Shown: piece after piece, positions 1 through 7,708 of the stretch
Layout: each line of letters begins with the position of its first letter
Position numbering within the stretch: position 1 is the stretch's first letter
Origin: Planctomyces sp. SH-PL62
GTDB taxonomy: Bacteria; Planctomycetota; Planctomycetia; Isosphaerales; Isosphaeraceae
DNA length: 64,000 nucleotides
NCBI RefSeq assembly: GCF_001610895.1
Contig: NZ_CP011273.1
Coordinates: forward strand, 3,472,001-3,536,000
Direction: 5' to 3'
Position numbers and translations under genes: made by a program
The notes under the pieces: model-generated
Told to the model about the DNA's origin: nothing
The model's input: the letters and a program-made list of their open reading frames with translations, nothing else
The model's database searches: none

Positions 1-2
1 TG

Positions 3-725
3 ATGCTGGCGCTGTCGGATCGCGGCGGCCTCAGCTTCCAACGCCTGCTCCACTGGGGCAAGGCCCGGCACGCGACCTGGAACCCCCGCGAAGACTGCCT
101 GATCCTGGCGAAGTGCGTCGAGGCCGACCCGGACGACCGCGCGTCCCGCCTGGTCCTCGCCGACGGCCTGCGGCGGATGAACCAGATCGAGGAGGCCGAG
201 GCCGTCCTGGCCCCGCTCCCCGACTCCGACGCCGAGGCCCTGGCCCTCCGCGCCCTGCTCGCCGTCGAGCGCGAGGACGACGACGAGGCCGAGCGACGAC
301 TCCGGAAAGGCCCGCCCGACGACCCCCACCTGGCGCAGGTCCGGGGCCGACTCGCCCTCAAGCGGGGCGACGCCGACGGCGCGGTCCGCGCCTTCCGCCT
401 GGCCCTCGAAGCCTCGCCCCACGACCGGGCCGTCCTCCACGGCCTGGGGACCGCGCTCCGCCTGGCCGGCGACCCGGACGCCGCCGCGAAGTGCTTCGAA
501 GTCGCCGACCGCCACGACGCGATCACCCCCCTGATCCTCCGCGCCGCCACCGCCGCAGGGGCCGCCGACCCCACCCTCCCCGCCCAGCTCGGCGCCGCCT
601 GCGCCGCCGCCGGCCGAATCCCGGAGGCCATCGCCTGGTCCCGCCTCGCCCTCGCGAACAACCCCCTGGACCGCGAGGCCCAGCAGGCGGTCTACCGCCT
701 CGAACGCCAGCTCGACCCGCACTGA
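3..725 (+). CDS. TPR-repeat protein, C-terminal part (5' end outside window)
   Basis: The reading frame is open to the left edge, so the first methionine is probably internal and the gene starts upstream. The 240 visible residues are rich in Ala, Leu, Asp and Arg. They form helical pairs of tetratricopeptide type, for example the stretch around 'GDADGAVRAFRLALEASPHD' (about residues 120-140) and 'GRIPEAIAWSRLALANNPLD' near the C-terminus. TPR arrays are protein-protein interaction scaffolds. The partner and any N-terminal domain cannot be seen. There is no signal peptide or membrane segment in the visible part. The C-terminus is ordinary, ending shortly after the last repeat, and is followed by intergenic repeats rather than by an operon partner. 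Confidence 0.75.
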   Translation: MLALSDRGGLSFQRLLHWGKARHATWNPREDCLILAKCVEADPDDRASRLVLADGLRRMNQIEEAEAVLAPLPDSDAEALALRALLAVEREDDDEAERRLRKGPPDDPHLAQVRGRLALKRGDADGAVRAFRLALEASPHDRAVLHGLGTALRLAGDPDAAAKCFEVADRHDAITPLILRAATAAGAADPTLPAQLGAACAAAGRIPEAIAWSRLALANNPLDREAQQAVYRLERQLDPH

Positions 726-845
726 TGAGCCCCCCGCCGCGCCGTCTGATTTTCGCCGCTTCCCGTCCAAACTCGGCGACTCGGCCCCATGGTCAAGTGG
801 GGGATGGTCCGCCCTGATCCGAAGAGGCGTTCGGCCCCTAACGTC

Positions 846-1007
846 TTTCCCCCCTCGCGGGGCGCAGGGCCGGATGAGGGGGAAGACCAGCACAAGGACC
901 ATCGGCGTCATCGAAAGGCCGGATCGCGAATCCCGACGGCTTCCCGGCTCGTCCTCCCCCTCATCTGACCGCTTCGCGGTCTGTCTTCCCCCGCGAGGGG
1001 GGAAAAC
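846..1007. repeat. Dispersed intergenic repeat, inverted pair (family B)
   Basis: Two related segments face each other. At 846-888 there is CCCCCCTCGCGGGG, then GCAGGGCCGGATGAGGGGGAAGAC. At 954-1007 there is CCCCCTCATC, then a short hairpin GACCGCTTCGCGGTC, then TTCCCCCGCGAGGGGGGAAAAC. A third copy lies at 61361-61416. The shared parts are a C-rich arm with TCGCG, GCAGGGCCGGATGAGGGGG and GAAGAC. No gene is supported here. The segments look like mobile or palindromic intergenic repeats of unknown function. Confidence 0.6.
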
Positions 1008-1063
1008 CGTGGAGGAGGCCGTCGGCGATTCGCAGTCCGGCCCTCGCCGGGACGATGAAGAAC

Positions 1064-1403
1064 CGCCGAACGAGCCCAATTCTCAGAAGCCGAAAGTGAG
1101 ATCAAAAATATGGCATGTAAAGACTTACGTCTGATGGCTTCGTTCGCGGGGGGCTGCGAGCGAAGCCAATTTCCGCGAGGCTGCGTGGCCTCGGAATTGT
1201 TGCCGGGGGCCGGGGACGCAGCGGGCCTTTCACGGGACGGCGGCGTCCCCCAGGCTCGGGCGCGACATCGAAAAATCGCCGAACGAAGCCAATTTCAGGC
1301 TGGCGGCGAGATTCGTAAAATGTCTTGTATCAAGAATTTGTGGCCGATGGGTTCGTTCGCTGGGGGCTCCGAGCGAAGCCAATTTCGGCGGGGCTTCGCG
1401 GCT
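1064..1403 (+). repeat. Imperfect tandem intergenic repeat, 213-bp period (family A)
   Basis: Two diverged copies of one element lie head to tail. CGCCGAACGA occurs at 1064 and 1277, and GATGG(C/G)TTCGTTCG at 1133 and 1346, so both landmarks are spaced exactly 213 bp. Each copy carries an AACGA(A/G)(G/C)CCAATT motif at its left end and a (G/C)TTCGTTCG...GAGCGAAGCCAATTT inverted pair at its right end. A third copy lies in the opposite orientation at 28541-28640. Similarity of the second unit runs about 25 bp past 1404 into the end of the minus-strand amidohydrolase gene. The open frames across this region are simply translations of the repeat. Confidence 0.7.
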
Positions 1404-2675
1404 TCAGGTCCCTTGCCAGGGGCCGGAGACGAACTGGCCCTCGAACAGGGTGGCGACGACGGGCTCGTCGGTCTCGAAGAGGAGGCGGTGGGGGTCGTCC
1501 TCGTCGCGGTCGGGGAGGCGGACGACGGCGAGGTCGGCGGACTTGCCGGCGCGGATCGAGCCGACGGCGGTCTCGGCGCGGAGGGCCCAGGCGCCGAAGA
1601 GGGTGGCCATGGTCAGGAGCAGCTCGCCGGAGAGCGAGCCGTCGCGGGCGTGGAGGAACCGGGCCTCGTCGAGGACGCCCAGGCTCGGGCTCGACGCCAG
1701 GCTGTCCGTCCCCAGGCAGACGATCGCCCCTTTCGCCAGGAGCGCCCGATAGGGGTGGGCGTCGTGGCCGAACCGGGCGTTGGTCCGGGGGCAGTAGGCG
1801 ATCGCCGCTCGATGCCCGTTCGAGGACGCCTCGGGCCGGAACTGCCAGAACTCCGAGGGCTCGATGTACGTCCCGTGCGCCACCAGCCAGTCGGCGTGGC
1901 GGAGGTCCCCCTTGCGGATGTAGTCGGTCGGCCGGGGGCCGATCGGCTCCCACTCCTCATCCCAGGCCCCCAGGTCTTCCAGGTAGCTCCGCAGGGGGCC
2001 GTCGCGGGTCTCCAGCAGGCGCAGTTCTTCGGGCATCTCGGCCAGGTGGGTCGAGAGCGGCAGGCGGCTGGAGGCGGCGGCGTGGTAGAGCCAGCCCGCC
2101 GTGCTGTAGGGGGCGTGCGGCGACAGCCCGGCCCGGGCGTTGGCGGCCACCTGGGCCTCGGGCTTGATGGACCCCAGCCATTTCCAGGCGGCCTCATTGG
2201 TCTGGAGGCCGCGATACCGCTTGAGCCCGAGGACCTCCGCGAAGACCACCGCGCGGACGGGGGCGGCGGCGATCGCGTCCCAGCTCAGGCCGGCGGTCGT
2301 GGTGTCGGCGACCAGGGTCGTCCCCGCCTCGATGGACTCTCGCAGGTTCCGGCCGACGTTCTCCCGGTACGCCTCCTCCGACGAGCCCGCCCGGCGCTGG
2401 GCCATGACCCGCCGCAGCCATTCGACCTCGTTCTCGGGGGAGGCGGGCGGGGCGGCGCCGTCGTCGGCGAGCCGGCCCAACTCCAGGTGGGTGTGGGCGT
2501 TGACCAGGCCGGGGATGATCGCCACGTTCCCCAGGTCGAGGTCGGCGGTCCGTTCGCGCGCCGGGCCGACCCAGGCGATCCGGCCCCCCTCGATCGCGAC
2601 GACGCCGTCGGCGATCGGCGGCCCCTCGACGGGGAAGACGTATCGCGCCCCCAGGCTGAGCGTGCCTCGCCTCAT
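1404..2675 (-). CDS. Amidohydrolase, candidate aminodeoxyfutalosine deaminase
   Basis: A 423-residue metal-dependent hydrolase of the cytosine deaminase/AtzA-like amidohydrolase family. Visible metal and active-site landmarks are HTH at 61-63, SPHAPYS at 185-191, STHLAE at 208-213 (H210, E213), the histidine in LVAHGTY (H267) and LGTDS at 321-325 (D324). Related enzymes deaminate 6-amino-6-deoxyfutalosine in the futalosine menaquinone route. The gene is the last in a minus-strand run that begins with mqnA and mqnC, and only 4 bp separate it from the preceding permease gene, which makes that substrate the best guess. Family members also act on other aminated purines or pyrimidines, so the specific assignment is inference. 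No mqnB, mqnD or mqnE lies in the window. Confidence 0.8.
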   Translation of the reverse strand: MRRGTLSLGARYVFPVEGPPIADGVVAIEGGRIAWVGPARERTADLDLGNVAIIPGLVNAHTHLELGRLADDGAAPPASPENEVEWLRRVMAQRRAGSSEEAYRENVGRNLRESIEAGTTLVADTTTAGLSWDAIAAAPVRAVVFAEVLGLKRYRGLQTNEAAWKWLGSIKPEAQVAANARAGLSPHAPYSTAGWLYHAAASSRLPLSTHLAEMPEELRLLETRDGPLRSYLEDLGAWDEEWEPIGPRPTDYIRKGDLRHADWLVAHGTYIEPSEFWQFRPEASSNGHRAAIAYCPRTNARFGHDAHPYRALLAKGAIVCLGTDSLASSPSLGVLDEARFLHARDGSLSGELLLTMATLFGAWALRAETAVGSIRAGKSADLAVVRLPDRDEDDPHRLLFETDEPVVATLFEGQFVSGPWQGT

Positions 2676-2679
2676 CGGA

Positions 2680-4821
2680 TCAGGCCTCTCCGGCGTCCGG
2701 GCGGTCGACCTTCCACAGATAAGCGAAGAGCGCCGCGGAGGCGACCGCCCCGACCGCGACCCAGGGGCGATGATAAAGCCCCTCCTCCGCGTTCAGGTAG
2801 ACCAAATCGACCACGCCGACGCGTCCCAGCCAGCCGGCCCACGCCCCCAGGCCGATCGCGAAGCCGTTGTTCAGGGCGTGGAAGAGGACGCCTGGCCAGA
2901 GGCTGCGGCTGCGGATCGCCAGGAGCCCCAGGAACACCCCCAGCAGGGTCGCGTTGAAGAGCTGCTGGAAGAGGCTCAGGAAGACGTGCAGGAAGCCGAA
3001 CAGCAGGGCCGAGAGGACGATCGCCGACCGGGTCCGCCGGCCCGATTGCAGCCCCGAGAGGATGAAGCCGCGGAACGCCGCCTCCTCGCAGATCGCCGGC
3101 AAGAGGGCCAGGACCAGGAGCGTCGGAGCGATCCCGGACTCGCCGAACATCAGCGATTGGAGCAGCTCCCGGGTCGCGTCCGAGATCGGGAAGGTCCACT
3201 GGACGAGCCGGCTCAGCTCGGCCGCGACGGGGTTGAACGCCACGGCCATCGCCGCCGCCAGCCCGAAGTATCGGGCGTGCGCCCGTCGCAGGCGGAGCGT
3301 CCCCAGCGGGTCCGTGGTCAGCAGGAAGGCCATCCCCATGGGGACCAGCAGGATCAGCGATTGTCCGGCCGCGACCGCCCCCAGCCCCGTCTCCATCCCC
3401 ATCGCCATCGTGGACTGGGCGAACAGCCAGGAGGCCGAGATGATCAGCGCGAAGGCGAGCACCGCCTGCGTCGACGTTGGTCTCGGCCCGCGGTCCCGGA
3501 CGAGGCTCCGCAGCCATTGCACCAGGTTGAACCGCTCCGATTCCCGGAACAGCACCTCCTCGTCCTGAAACTGCTCGACCGCCCAGCGCAGGGCCAGCCA
3601 GGCGTAGACGAGGGTCGGGATGAGGACCAGGGGGAAGTAGCGGAAGGCCGTGGCGTAGTCGCCCACGATCAGGGCCCGGAGCAGGAGCGCCACGCCGGTC
3701 ACCGGGACGATGCTGTAGAACGGGTTCAGCTCGATCCCCGGCGCCATGGTCAGGAAGATCAGGGGGAGGCAGATCAGGTAGAGCGGCGTCATGTAATACT
3801 GCCCCTCCTTCATGCTCCGGGCCATGGCCGCGAGGGCCAGGCAGATCGCGCTGAAGAAGGCGGCCAGGGGGATCAAGAGGACGATCATCCAGAGGGCCGA
3901 CTGCAAGGTCGGCGGCGCGAGCGCGGCCGCCGCTTGCCGGGCGGGGTCGGCACCCCCGAAGCCGCTGGCCCGCTGGGCCATCTGCAGGCCGGTCAACCCC
4001 ATGCTGACCAGGTTCAGCACGGCCGTGGTCACGCTGGCGACGAGCACCGCCAGGAACTTCCCCATGACGATCTCGGCCCGGCCGGCGGGGCTGATGAGCA
4101 GGGTCTCCATCGTCCCCCGCTCCTTCTCCCCGGCGCACAGGTCGACGGCCGGATAGAACGCCCCGGTCAGCGACATCAGCACCAGGAGGAACGGGAAGAT
4201 CCGCCCCCAGACGTTGCCGCCGACCTCCTGCGCCGTGGCCGCGTCGAGCGCCCTGACCTCGATCGGCTGGGCGTAGCCGGCCGGCAGGTGGTCCTGCTTG
4301 CGGCGCTCCTCGACGATCCCGGTCTTCCAGCGGTCGAGCGCCTCGCGGAGCCGCAGGTAAGTGATCTGGCTGGTCTCGTCGACGCTCTTGTAGTGGATCG
4401 GGATCGCCACGTCGTCCTTGGCGCGGAACTGCTCCGGCAGGTCGGCCGGGATCACCATGACGGCCGACGCCTCGCCGCCTCGCACCGCCTGCTCGCGGCG
4501 GTCGGGCCGGCCCCAGGGGCCGTCGTCGGGCTGGCGTTCCACCTCCAGGCGGCCGGCCTCGGCCGGGGAGTCGAACAGGGCGGGGTTGAAGCCGGTCCCC
4601 TCGGCGTCGAGCAGCGGCGGCTCCGCCGGCAGGTGCTCGGCCCCGACGATCACCACCCGACGGGGCTTCTCCTGGAGCGCCGCGGCGAACTGGAGCACCC
4701 CCGCGCCGATCAAGGGGTACAGGAGGATCGGGAAGAAGACGACCATGAACAGCGTGCGACGGTCGCGGAGCTGGTCCATCCCCTCGCGGCGGAAGATGAG
4801 CAGGACGTTCGACCAGTTCAT
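2680..4821 (-). CDS. ABC-2 permease (NatB-like) fused to CPBP intramembrane protease
   Basis: A 713-residue polytopic membrane protein with two recognisable parts. Residues about 1-450 are a NatB/ABC-2 exporter permease. A first TM helix follows '[18 protein letters not shown]', then comes a large extracytoplasmic loop, then a TM cluster containing the typical '[14 protein letters not shown]' segment. Residues about 530-700 are a CPBP (CAAX-type, Abi) glutamic membrane protease. Its EExxxR motif is at about 579-584 (EEAAFR), with FGFLH near 612 and HALNN near 648-652. The ATG at 4821 overlaps the stop of the upstream ATPase gene by 4 bp (ATGA), which fixes the start and implies translational coupling. 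The exported or cleaved substrate is unknown. The same frame stays open further upstream only as a shadow of the ATPase gene. Confidence 0.88.
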   Translation of the reverse strand: MNWSNVLLIFRREGMDQLRDRRTLFMVVFFPILLYPLIGAGVLQFAAALQEKPRRVVIVGAEHLPAEPPLLDAEGTGFNPALFDSPAEAGRLEVERQPDDGPWGRPDRREQAVRGGEASAVMVIPADLPEQFRAKDDVAIPIHYKSVDETSQITYLRLREALDRWKTGIVEERRKQDHLPAGYAQPIEVRALDAATAQEVGGNVWGRIFPFLLVLMSLTGAFYPAVDLCAGEKERGTMETLLISPAGRAEIVMGKFLAVLVASVTTAVLNLVSMGLTGLQMAQRASGFGGADPARQAAAALAPPTLQSALWMIVLLIPLAAFFSAICLALAAMARSMKEGQYYMTPLYLICLPLIFLTMAPGIELNPFYSIVPVTGVALLLRALIVGDYATAFRYFPLVLIPTLVYAWLALRWAVEQFQDEEVLFRESERFNLVQWLRSLVRDRGPRPTSTQAVLAFALIISASWLFAQSTMAMGMETGLGAVAAGQSLILLVPMGMAFLLTTDPLGTLRLRRAHARYFGLAAAMAVAFNPVAAELSRLVQWTFPISDATRELLQSLMFGESGIAPTLLVLALLPAICEEAAFRGFILSGLQSGRRTRSAIVLSALLFGFLHVFLSLFQQLFNATLLGVFLGLLAIRSRSLWPGVLFHALNNGFAIGLGAWAGWLGRVGVVDLVYLNAEEGLYHRPWVAVGAVASAALFAYLWKVDRPDAGEA

Positions 4822-5630
4822 GACGTAGGCCCCTCGGCTCGGTCCGAGCCCGCTCCGGATCGCTCGCGATCGGCCGCCCCCGCCCCGCCGAGGGCGTCGG
4901 CCCGCTCGACGAGCGCGAAGAACAGCTCCTCGACGTCGGGCTGGCCGTGGCTCGCCAGGAGTTCGTCGATCGGCCCCTGGGCCTGCACGGCGCCCCGATA
5001 GATGATCGCGACCCGGGAGCAGAGCCGCTCGACCTCGCTCATCGAATGGGTGGAGAAGACGATCGTCTTCCCCAGGTCGCGAAGCTCCAGGATCTTGTCC
5101 AGGACCACGCGCTGGACCAGGATGTCCAGGCCCGAGGTCGGCTCGTCGAAGATCAGGACCGGCGGGTCGTGGATGATCGTCCGGGCGATCGAGACCTTCT
5201 GCTTCATGCCGGTGGACATCTTCGACCCCAGGACGTCTCGGAAGTCGTCCATCTTGAGCCAGCCGAAGACCGTCTCCATCCGTTCCCGGAGCTGGGCCTT
5301 GGGGAGGCCGTAGAGGCGGCCGAAGTACTCGACCAGCTCCCAGGCGGTCATGCGGTCGTAGATGCCGGTGCCGGCCGACATGAAGCCGATCCGGCGGCGG
5401 ACCTCCCGGGGGTGGTCGACGACGTCGTATCCGGCCACGACCGCCCGGCCCGCCGTGGGGCGGAGCACGGTGCTGAGGATCCGCAGGGTCGTGGTCTTGC
5501 CCGCCCCGTTGGGCCCGAGGAGGCCGAAGATCTCCCCCGGTCGGCATTCGAACGACACGTCCCGGACCGCCTCGACCCAGCCGCGCTGGTAATCATGGAA
5601 CGACTTGCCAAGGTGTTCGACTTGGATCAC
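4818..5630 (-). CDS. ABC transporter ATP-binding protein, NatA-like
   Basis: A 270-residue cytoplasmic ATPase that would power the downstream permease-protease. It has Walker [10 protein letters not shown] at 39-47, a signature region STGMKQK at 139-145 (the form typical of NatA/ABC-2 exporters rather than LSGGQ), Walker B with FDEPTSGLD at 161-169, and a switch histidine in FSTHS (H194). Its length is usual for the class. It sits 43 bp downstream of mqnC on the same strand and overlaps the permease start by 4 bp, so it is co-transcribed with menaquinone genes. Whether the transporter has anything to do with quinones is unknown. Confidence 0.93.
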   Translation of the reverse strand: MIQVEHLGKSFHDYQRGWVEAVRDVSFECRPGEIFGLLGPNGAGKTTTLRILSTVLRPTAGRAVVAGYDVVDHPREVRRRIGFMSAGTGIYDRMTAWELVEYFGRLYGLPKAQLRERMETVFGWLKMDDFRDVLGSKMSTGMKQKVSIARTIIHDPPVLIFDEPTSGLDILVQRVVLDKILELRDLGKTIVFSTHSMSEVERLCSRVAIIYRGAVQAQGPIDELLASHGQPDVEELFFALVERADALGGAGAADRERSGAGSDRAEGPTS

Positions 5631-5673
5631 GCGACGGCCCGTTCCTGCTCGGGGTGGGGTCGGGAAGGCTGGC

Positions 5674-6774
5674 TCAGGCGACCTCGACGGCCGCCACGGG
5701 CGCCTCGTCGATGTAATCGTAGAACACGTTGCGCTGGCGGGGGATGTAGCCCGCCTGGCGGATGCACCGCTTGATCTCTTCGAGGCTCAGGTGGTGGACC
5801 GTCCCGGCCGAGGAGACGACGTTCTCCTCGATCATCAGGCTCCCCATGTCGTTAGCCCCGAAGAACAGCCCCATCTGGCCGATCTTGGCCCCCTGGGTCA
5901 CCCACGACGACTGGATGCTGGGCACGTTGTCCAGGTAGAGCCGGGTCATGGCCTGGGTGCGGAGGTACTCGAACGCCCCGGCGGTCGGGACGTGGGCCAT
6001 CTCGGTGTTCTCGGGCTGGAAGGTCCAGCAGATGTGGGCCGTGAAGCCGCCGGTCTCGTCTTGCAAGCTGCGGACCCGGTCCAGGTGCTCGACCCGCTCC
6101 TCGATCGTCTCGACGTGGCCGAACATCATGGTGGCCGTCGACCGCCCGCCGAGCTGGTGCCAGACGCGATGGACGTTGATCCAGTCGTCGGTGTTCACCT
6201 TGCCCCGGGTGATCGCCTTGCGGACCCGGTCCACCAGGATCTCGGCCCCGCCGCCGGGGAGGCTCCCCAGGCCGGCTTCCTTGAGCCGCTCCAGCACGGT
6301 GCGCAGGGGGAGCTTGGCGACCTTGGTGAAGTGGTGGATCTCCGGGGCGCTGAAGCCGTGGACGTTGATCGCGGGGAAGGTGGCGCGGATGTCCCGCAGC
6401 AGCTCCTCGTACCACTCCAGCTTGAGTTTCGGGTGCAGCCCTCCCTGGAGGAGGATCTGGTCGCCCCCCAGCTCCAGGGTCTCGCGGATCTTGTCGAACA
6501 GGACCTCGCGGTCGAGGACGTAGGCGTCGGCGTCGTCGACCTTCCGGTAGAAGGCGCAGAAGTCGCAGACGGCCGTGCAGACGTTCGTATAGTTGATGTT
6601 CCGGTCGATGTTGAACGTTCGGTACGGCTCGGGGTGGAGCCGGCGGCACGCGGCGTCGGCGGCGCGGCCGAGATCGAGCAGGCTGGCTTCCCGGAACAAG
6701 GCGACGCCTTCCTCGAACGTCAGGCGGCCGCCTTCAGCGGCGCGTCGCAAGGTCGCGGGGGCGGTGGAAGACAA
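5674..6774 (-). CDS. mqnC: Cyclic dehypoxanthinyl futalosine synthase MqnC
   Basis: A 366-residue radical SAM enzyme. It cyclises dehypoxanthinyl futalosine to its cyclic form in the futalosine route to menaquinone. The [4Fe-4S] cluster motif CxxxCxxC is C66-C70-C73 in '[14 protein letters not shown]'. MqnC-type segments are visible: [30 protein letters not shown], and the C-terminal [17 protein letters not shown]. These distinguish it from MqnE. The first 41 bp overlap the end of mqnA in another frame, an overlap compatible with translational coupling. A slightly later start cannot be excluded, because the first 20 residues are not conserved-looking. Confidence 0.95.
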   Translation of the reverse strand: MSSTAPATLRRAAEGGRLTFEEGVALFREASLLDLGRAADAACRRLHPEPYRTFNIDRNINYTNVCTAVCDFCAFYRKVDDADAYVLDREVLFDKIRETLELGGDQILLQGGLHPKLKLEWYEELLRDIRATFPAINVHGFSAPEIHHFTKVAKLPLRTVLERLKEAGLGSLPGGGAEILVDRVRKAITRGKVNTDDWINVHRVWHQLGGRSTATMMFGHVETIEERVEHLDRVRSLQDETGGFTAHICWTFQPENTEMAHVPTAGAFEYLRTQAMTRLYLDNVPSIQSSWVTQGAKIGQMGLFFGANDMGSLMIEENVVSSAGTVHHLSLEEIKRCIRQAGYIPRQRNVFYDYIDEAPVAAVEVA

Positions 6775-7561
6775 GGTTCACTCCTTCGGGCGCCAGGCCC
6801 AGGCGTGCGGCCATCTCGGCGAATCGCCTCAGGCCCGCCAGCTCCGGCTCGCCCAGATCGTAGGACAGGACTCGCGTCAGGTAATCGTAACACGTCCCGA
6901 AATCCAGGCCCAGCCGCGGTCCGTGAATTCGCGACAGCTCGTCGGCGTGGGCCAGGCCCTCGGCCCGGCATCGATCCAGGGCGGCCGGGATCTCCCCCAG
7001 GTCGGCCCCGGCGCGGGCCACCCAGAGGGCGAAGACGAAGGGGAGGCCGGTCAGCTCGCGCCAGGCCTCCGCCATGTCCACGACCTCGGAAAACGGCTCG
7101 TCCGGCACCTTCATCGCCCGGTCGCCGATCACCAGGACCGCGTCGGCCGTGCTCTCCAGGGCCGAGACCCCCAGCGGCAACGCCTCGATCGTCCGGGGCC
7201 GGACGCCGTGCGCCGCTTCCAGCCAGACCTGCACCAGCGCCTGGCTCGTCCGCGAGCCGACGTCCAGCGCCAGCCGCTCGATTCCGGCGATCGGCGTCTT
7301 GCTGAACAGCTTGACGCTCCGCACCGGGCCCCTCGCCCCGATCGCGAACCCCGGCAGGATCTCGTAGCCCCGCGAGGCCCCCCGCAGGTACTCGACCGAC
7401 GGGATCAACGCCACGTCCAGCTCCCCCGCCGACAGCTTCTCCGCCAGCCGGCTCGGCACCTCCATGCTCAGCCGCGCCCCCGGCGCGAACTCCTCGAGCC
7501 GGTAGTACAACGGCTTGGCGTTCAGGTAGCTGACCGCCCCCACCCGGATCGGACCGACCAT
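6734..7561 (-). CDS. mqnA: Chorismate dehydratase MqnA
   Basis: A 275-residue protein of the MqnA/MqnD periplasmic-binding-protein-like fold. It dehydrates chorismate to 3-enolpyruvyl-benzoate, the first step of futalosine-dependent menaquinone synthesis. The N-terminus 'RVGAVSYLNAKPL' is the hallmark of MqnA, followed by 'VALIPSVEYLRG', 'LDVGSRTS' and 'VLVIGDRAM'. The ATG at 7561 is preceded on the coding strand by GGGAGGGG, a strong ribosome binding site. It is the first gene of a minus-strand operon that runs on through mqnC, the ABC genes and the amidohydrolase. A good sigma-70-like promoter lies about 100 bp upstream. Confidence 0.95.
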   Translation of the reverse strand: MVGPIRVGAVSYLNAKPLYYRLEEFAPGARLSMEVPSRLAEKLSAGELDVALIPSVEYLRGASRGYEILPGFAIGARGPVRSVKLFSKTPIAGIERLALDVGSRTSQALVQVWLEAAHGVRPRTIEALPLGVSALESTADAVLVIGDRAMKVPDEPFSEVVDMAEAWRELTGLPFVFALWVARAGADLGEIPAALDRCRAEGLAHADELSRIHGPRLGLDFGTCYDYLTRVLSYDLGEPELAGLRRFAEMAARLGLAPEGVNLVFHRPRDLATRR

Positions 7562-7641
7562 CGCCCCTCCCTCGCGGCCTCGGCCCGCCGCCCCCCGTTC
7601 TTCGGATTTCGCGGCGACCGGAATGGATGTCGCCGCCGTTC

Positions 7642-7659
7642 TTTCAATCCTTATTGAAA
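7642..7659. promoter_or_regulatory. Dyad at the mqnA transcription start, possible operator
   Basis: TTTCAAT-CCTT-ATTGAAA is a perfect 7-bp inverted repeat with a 4-bp centre. It lies immediately downstream of the predicted -10 box of the mqnA promoter, over the likely start of transcription. It is AT-rich in an otherwise GC-rich region. A repressor binding here would control menaquinone synthesis, but no regulator is identified. Confidence 0.4.
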
Positions 7660-7686
7660 TTGTAGACGGATTTCCGGCCGCGACAA
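7659..7686 (-). promoter_or_regulatory. Promoter of the mqnA operon
   Basis: On the minus strand, -35 TTGTCG (7681-7686) and -10 TACAAT (7659-7664) are separated by 16 bp. Transcription would start near 7652 and leave a leader of about 90 nt before the mqnA ATG at 7561. Confidence 0.55.
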
Positions 7687-7708
7687 GCCGACCTCGGGAA
7701 ACCGGACC

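Noticed and set aside
2140-5001. A plus-strand open frame of 950 codons opposite the amidohydrolase, permease and ATPase genes
   Set aside because: It is Gln/Arg/Glu-rich shadow sequence without any family features, while the minus-strand genes are fully supported.
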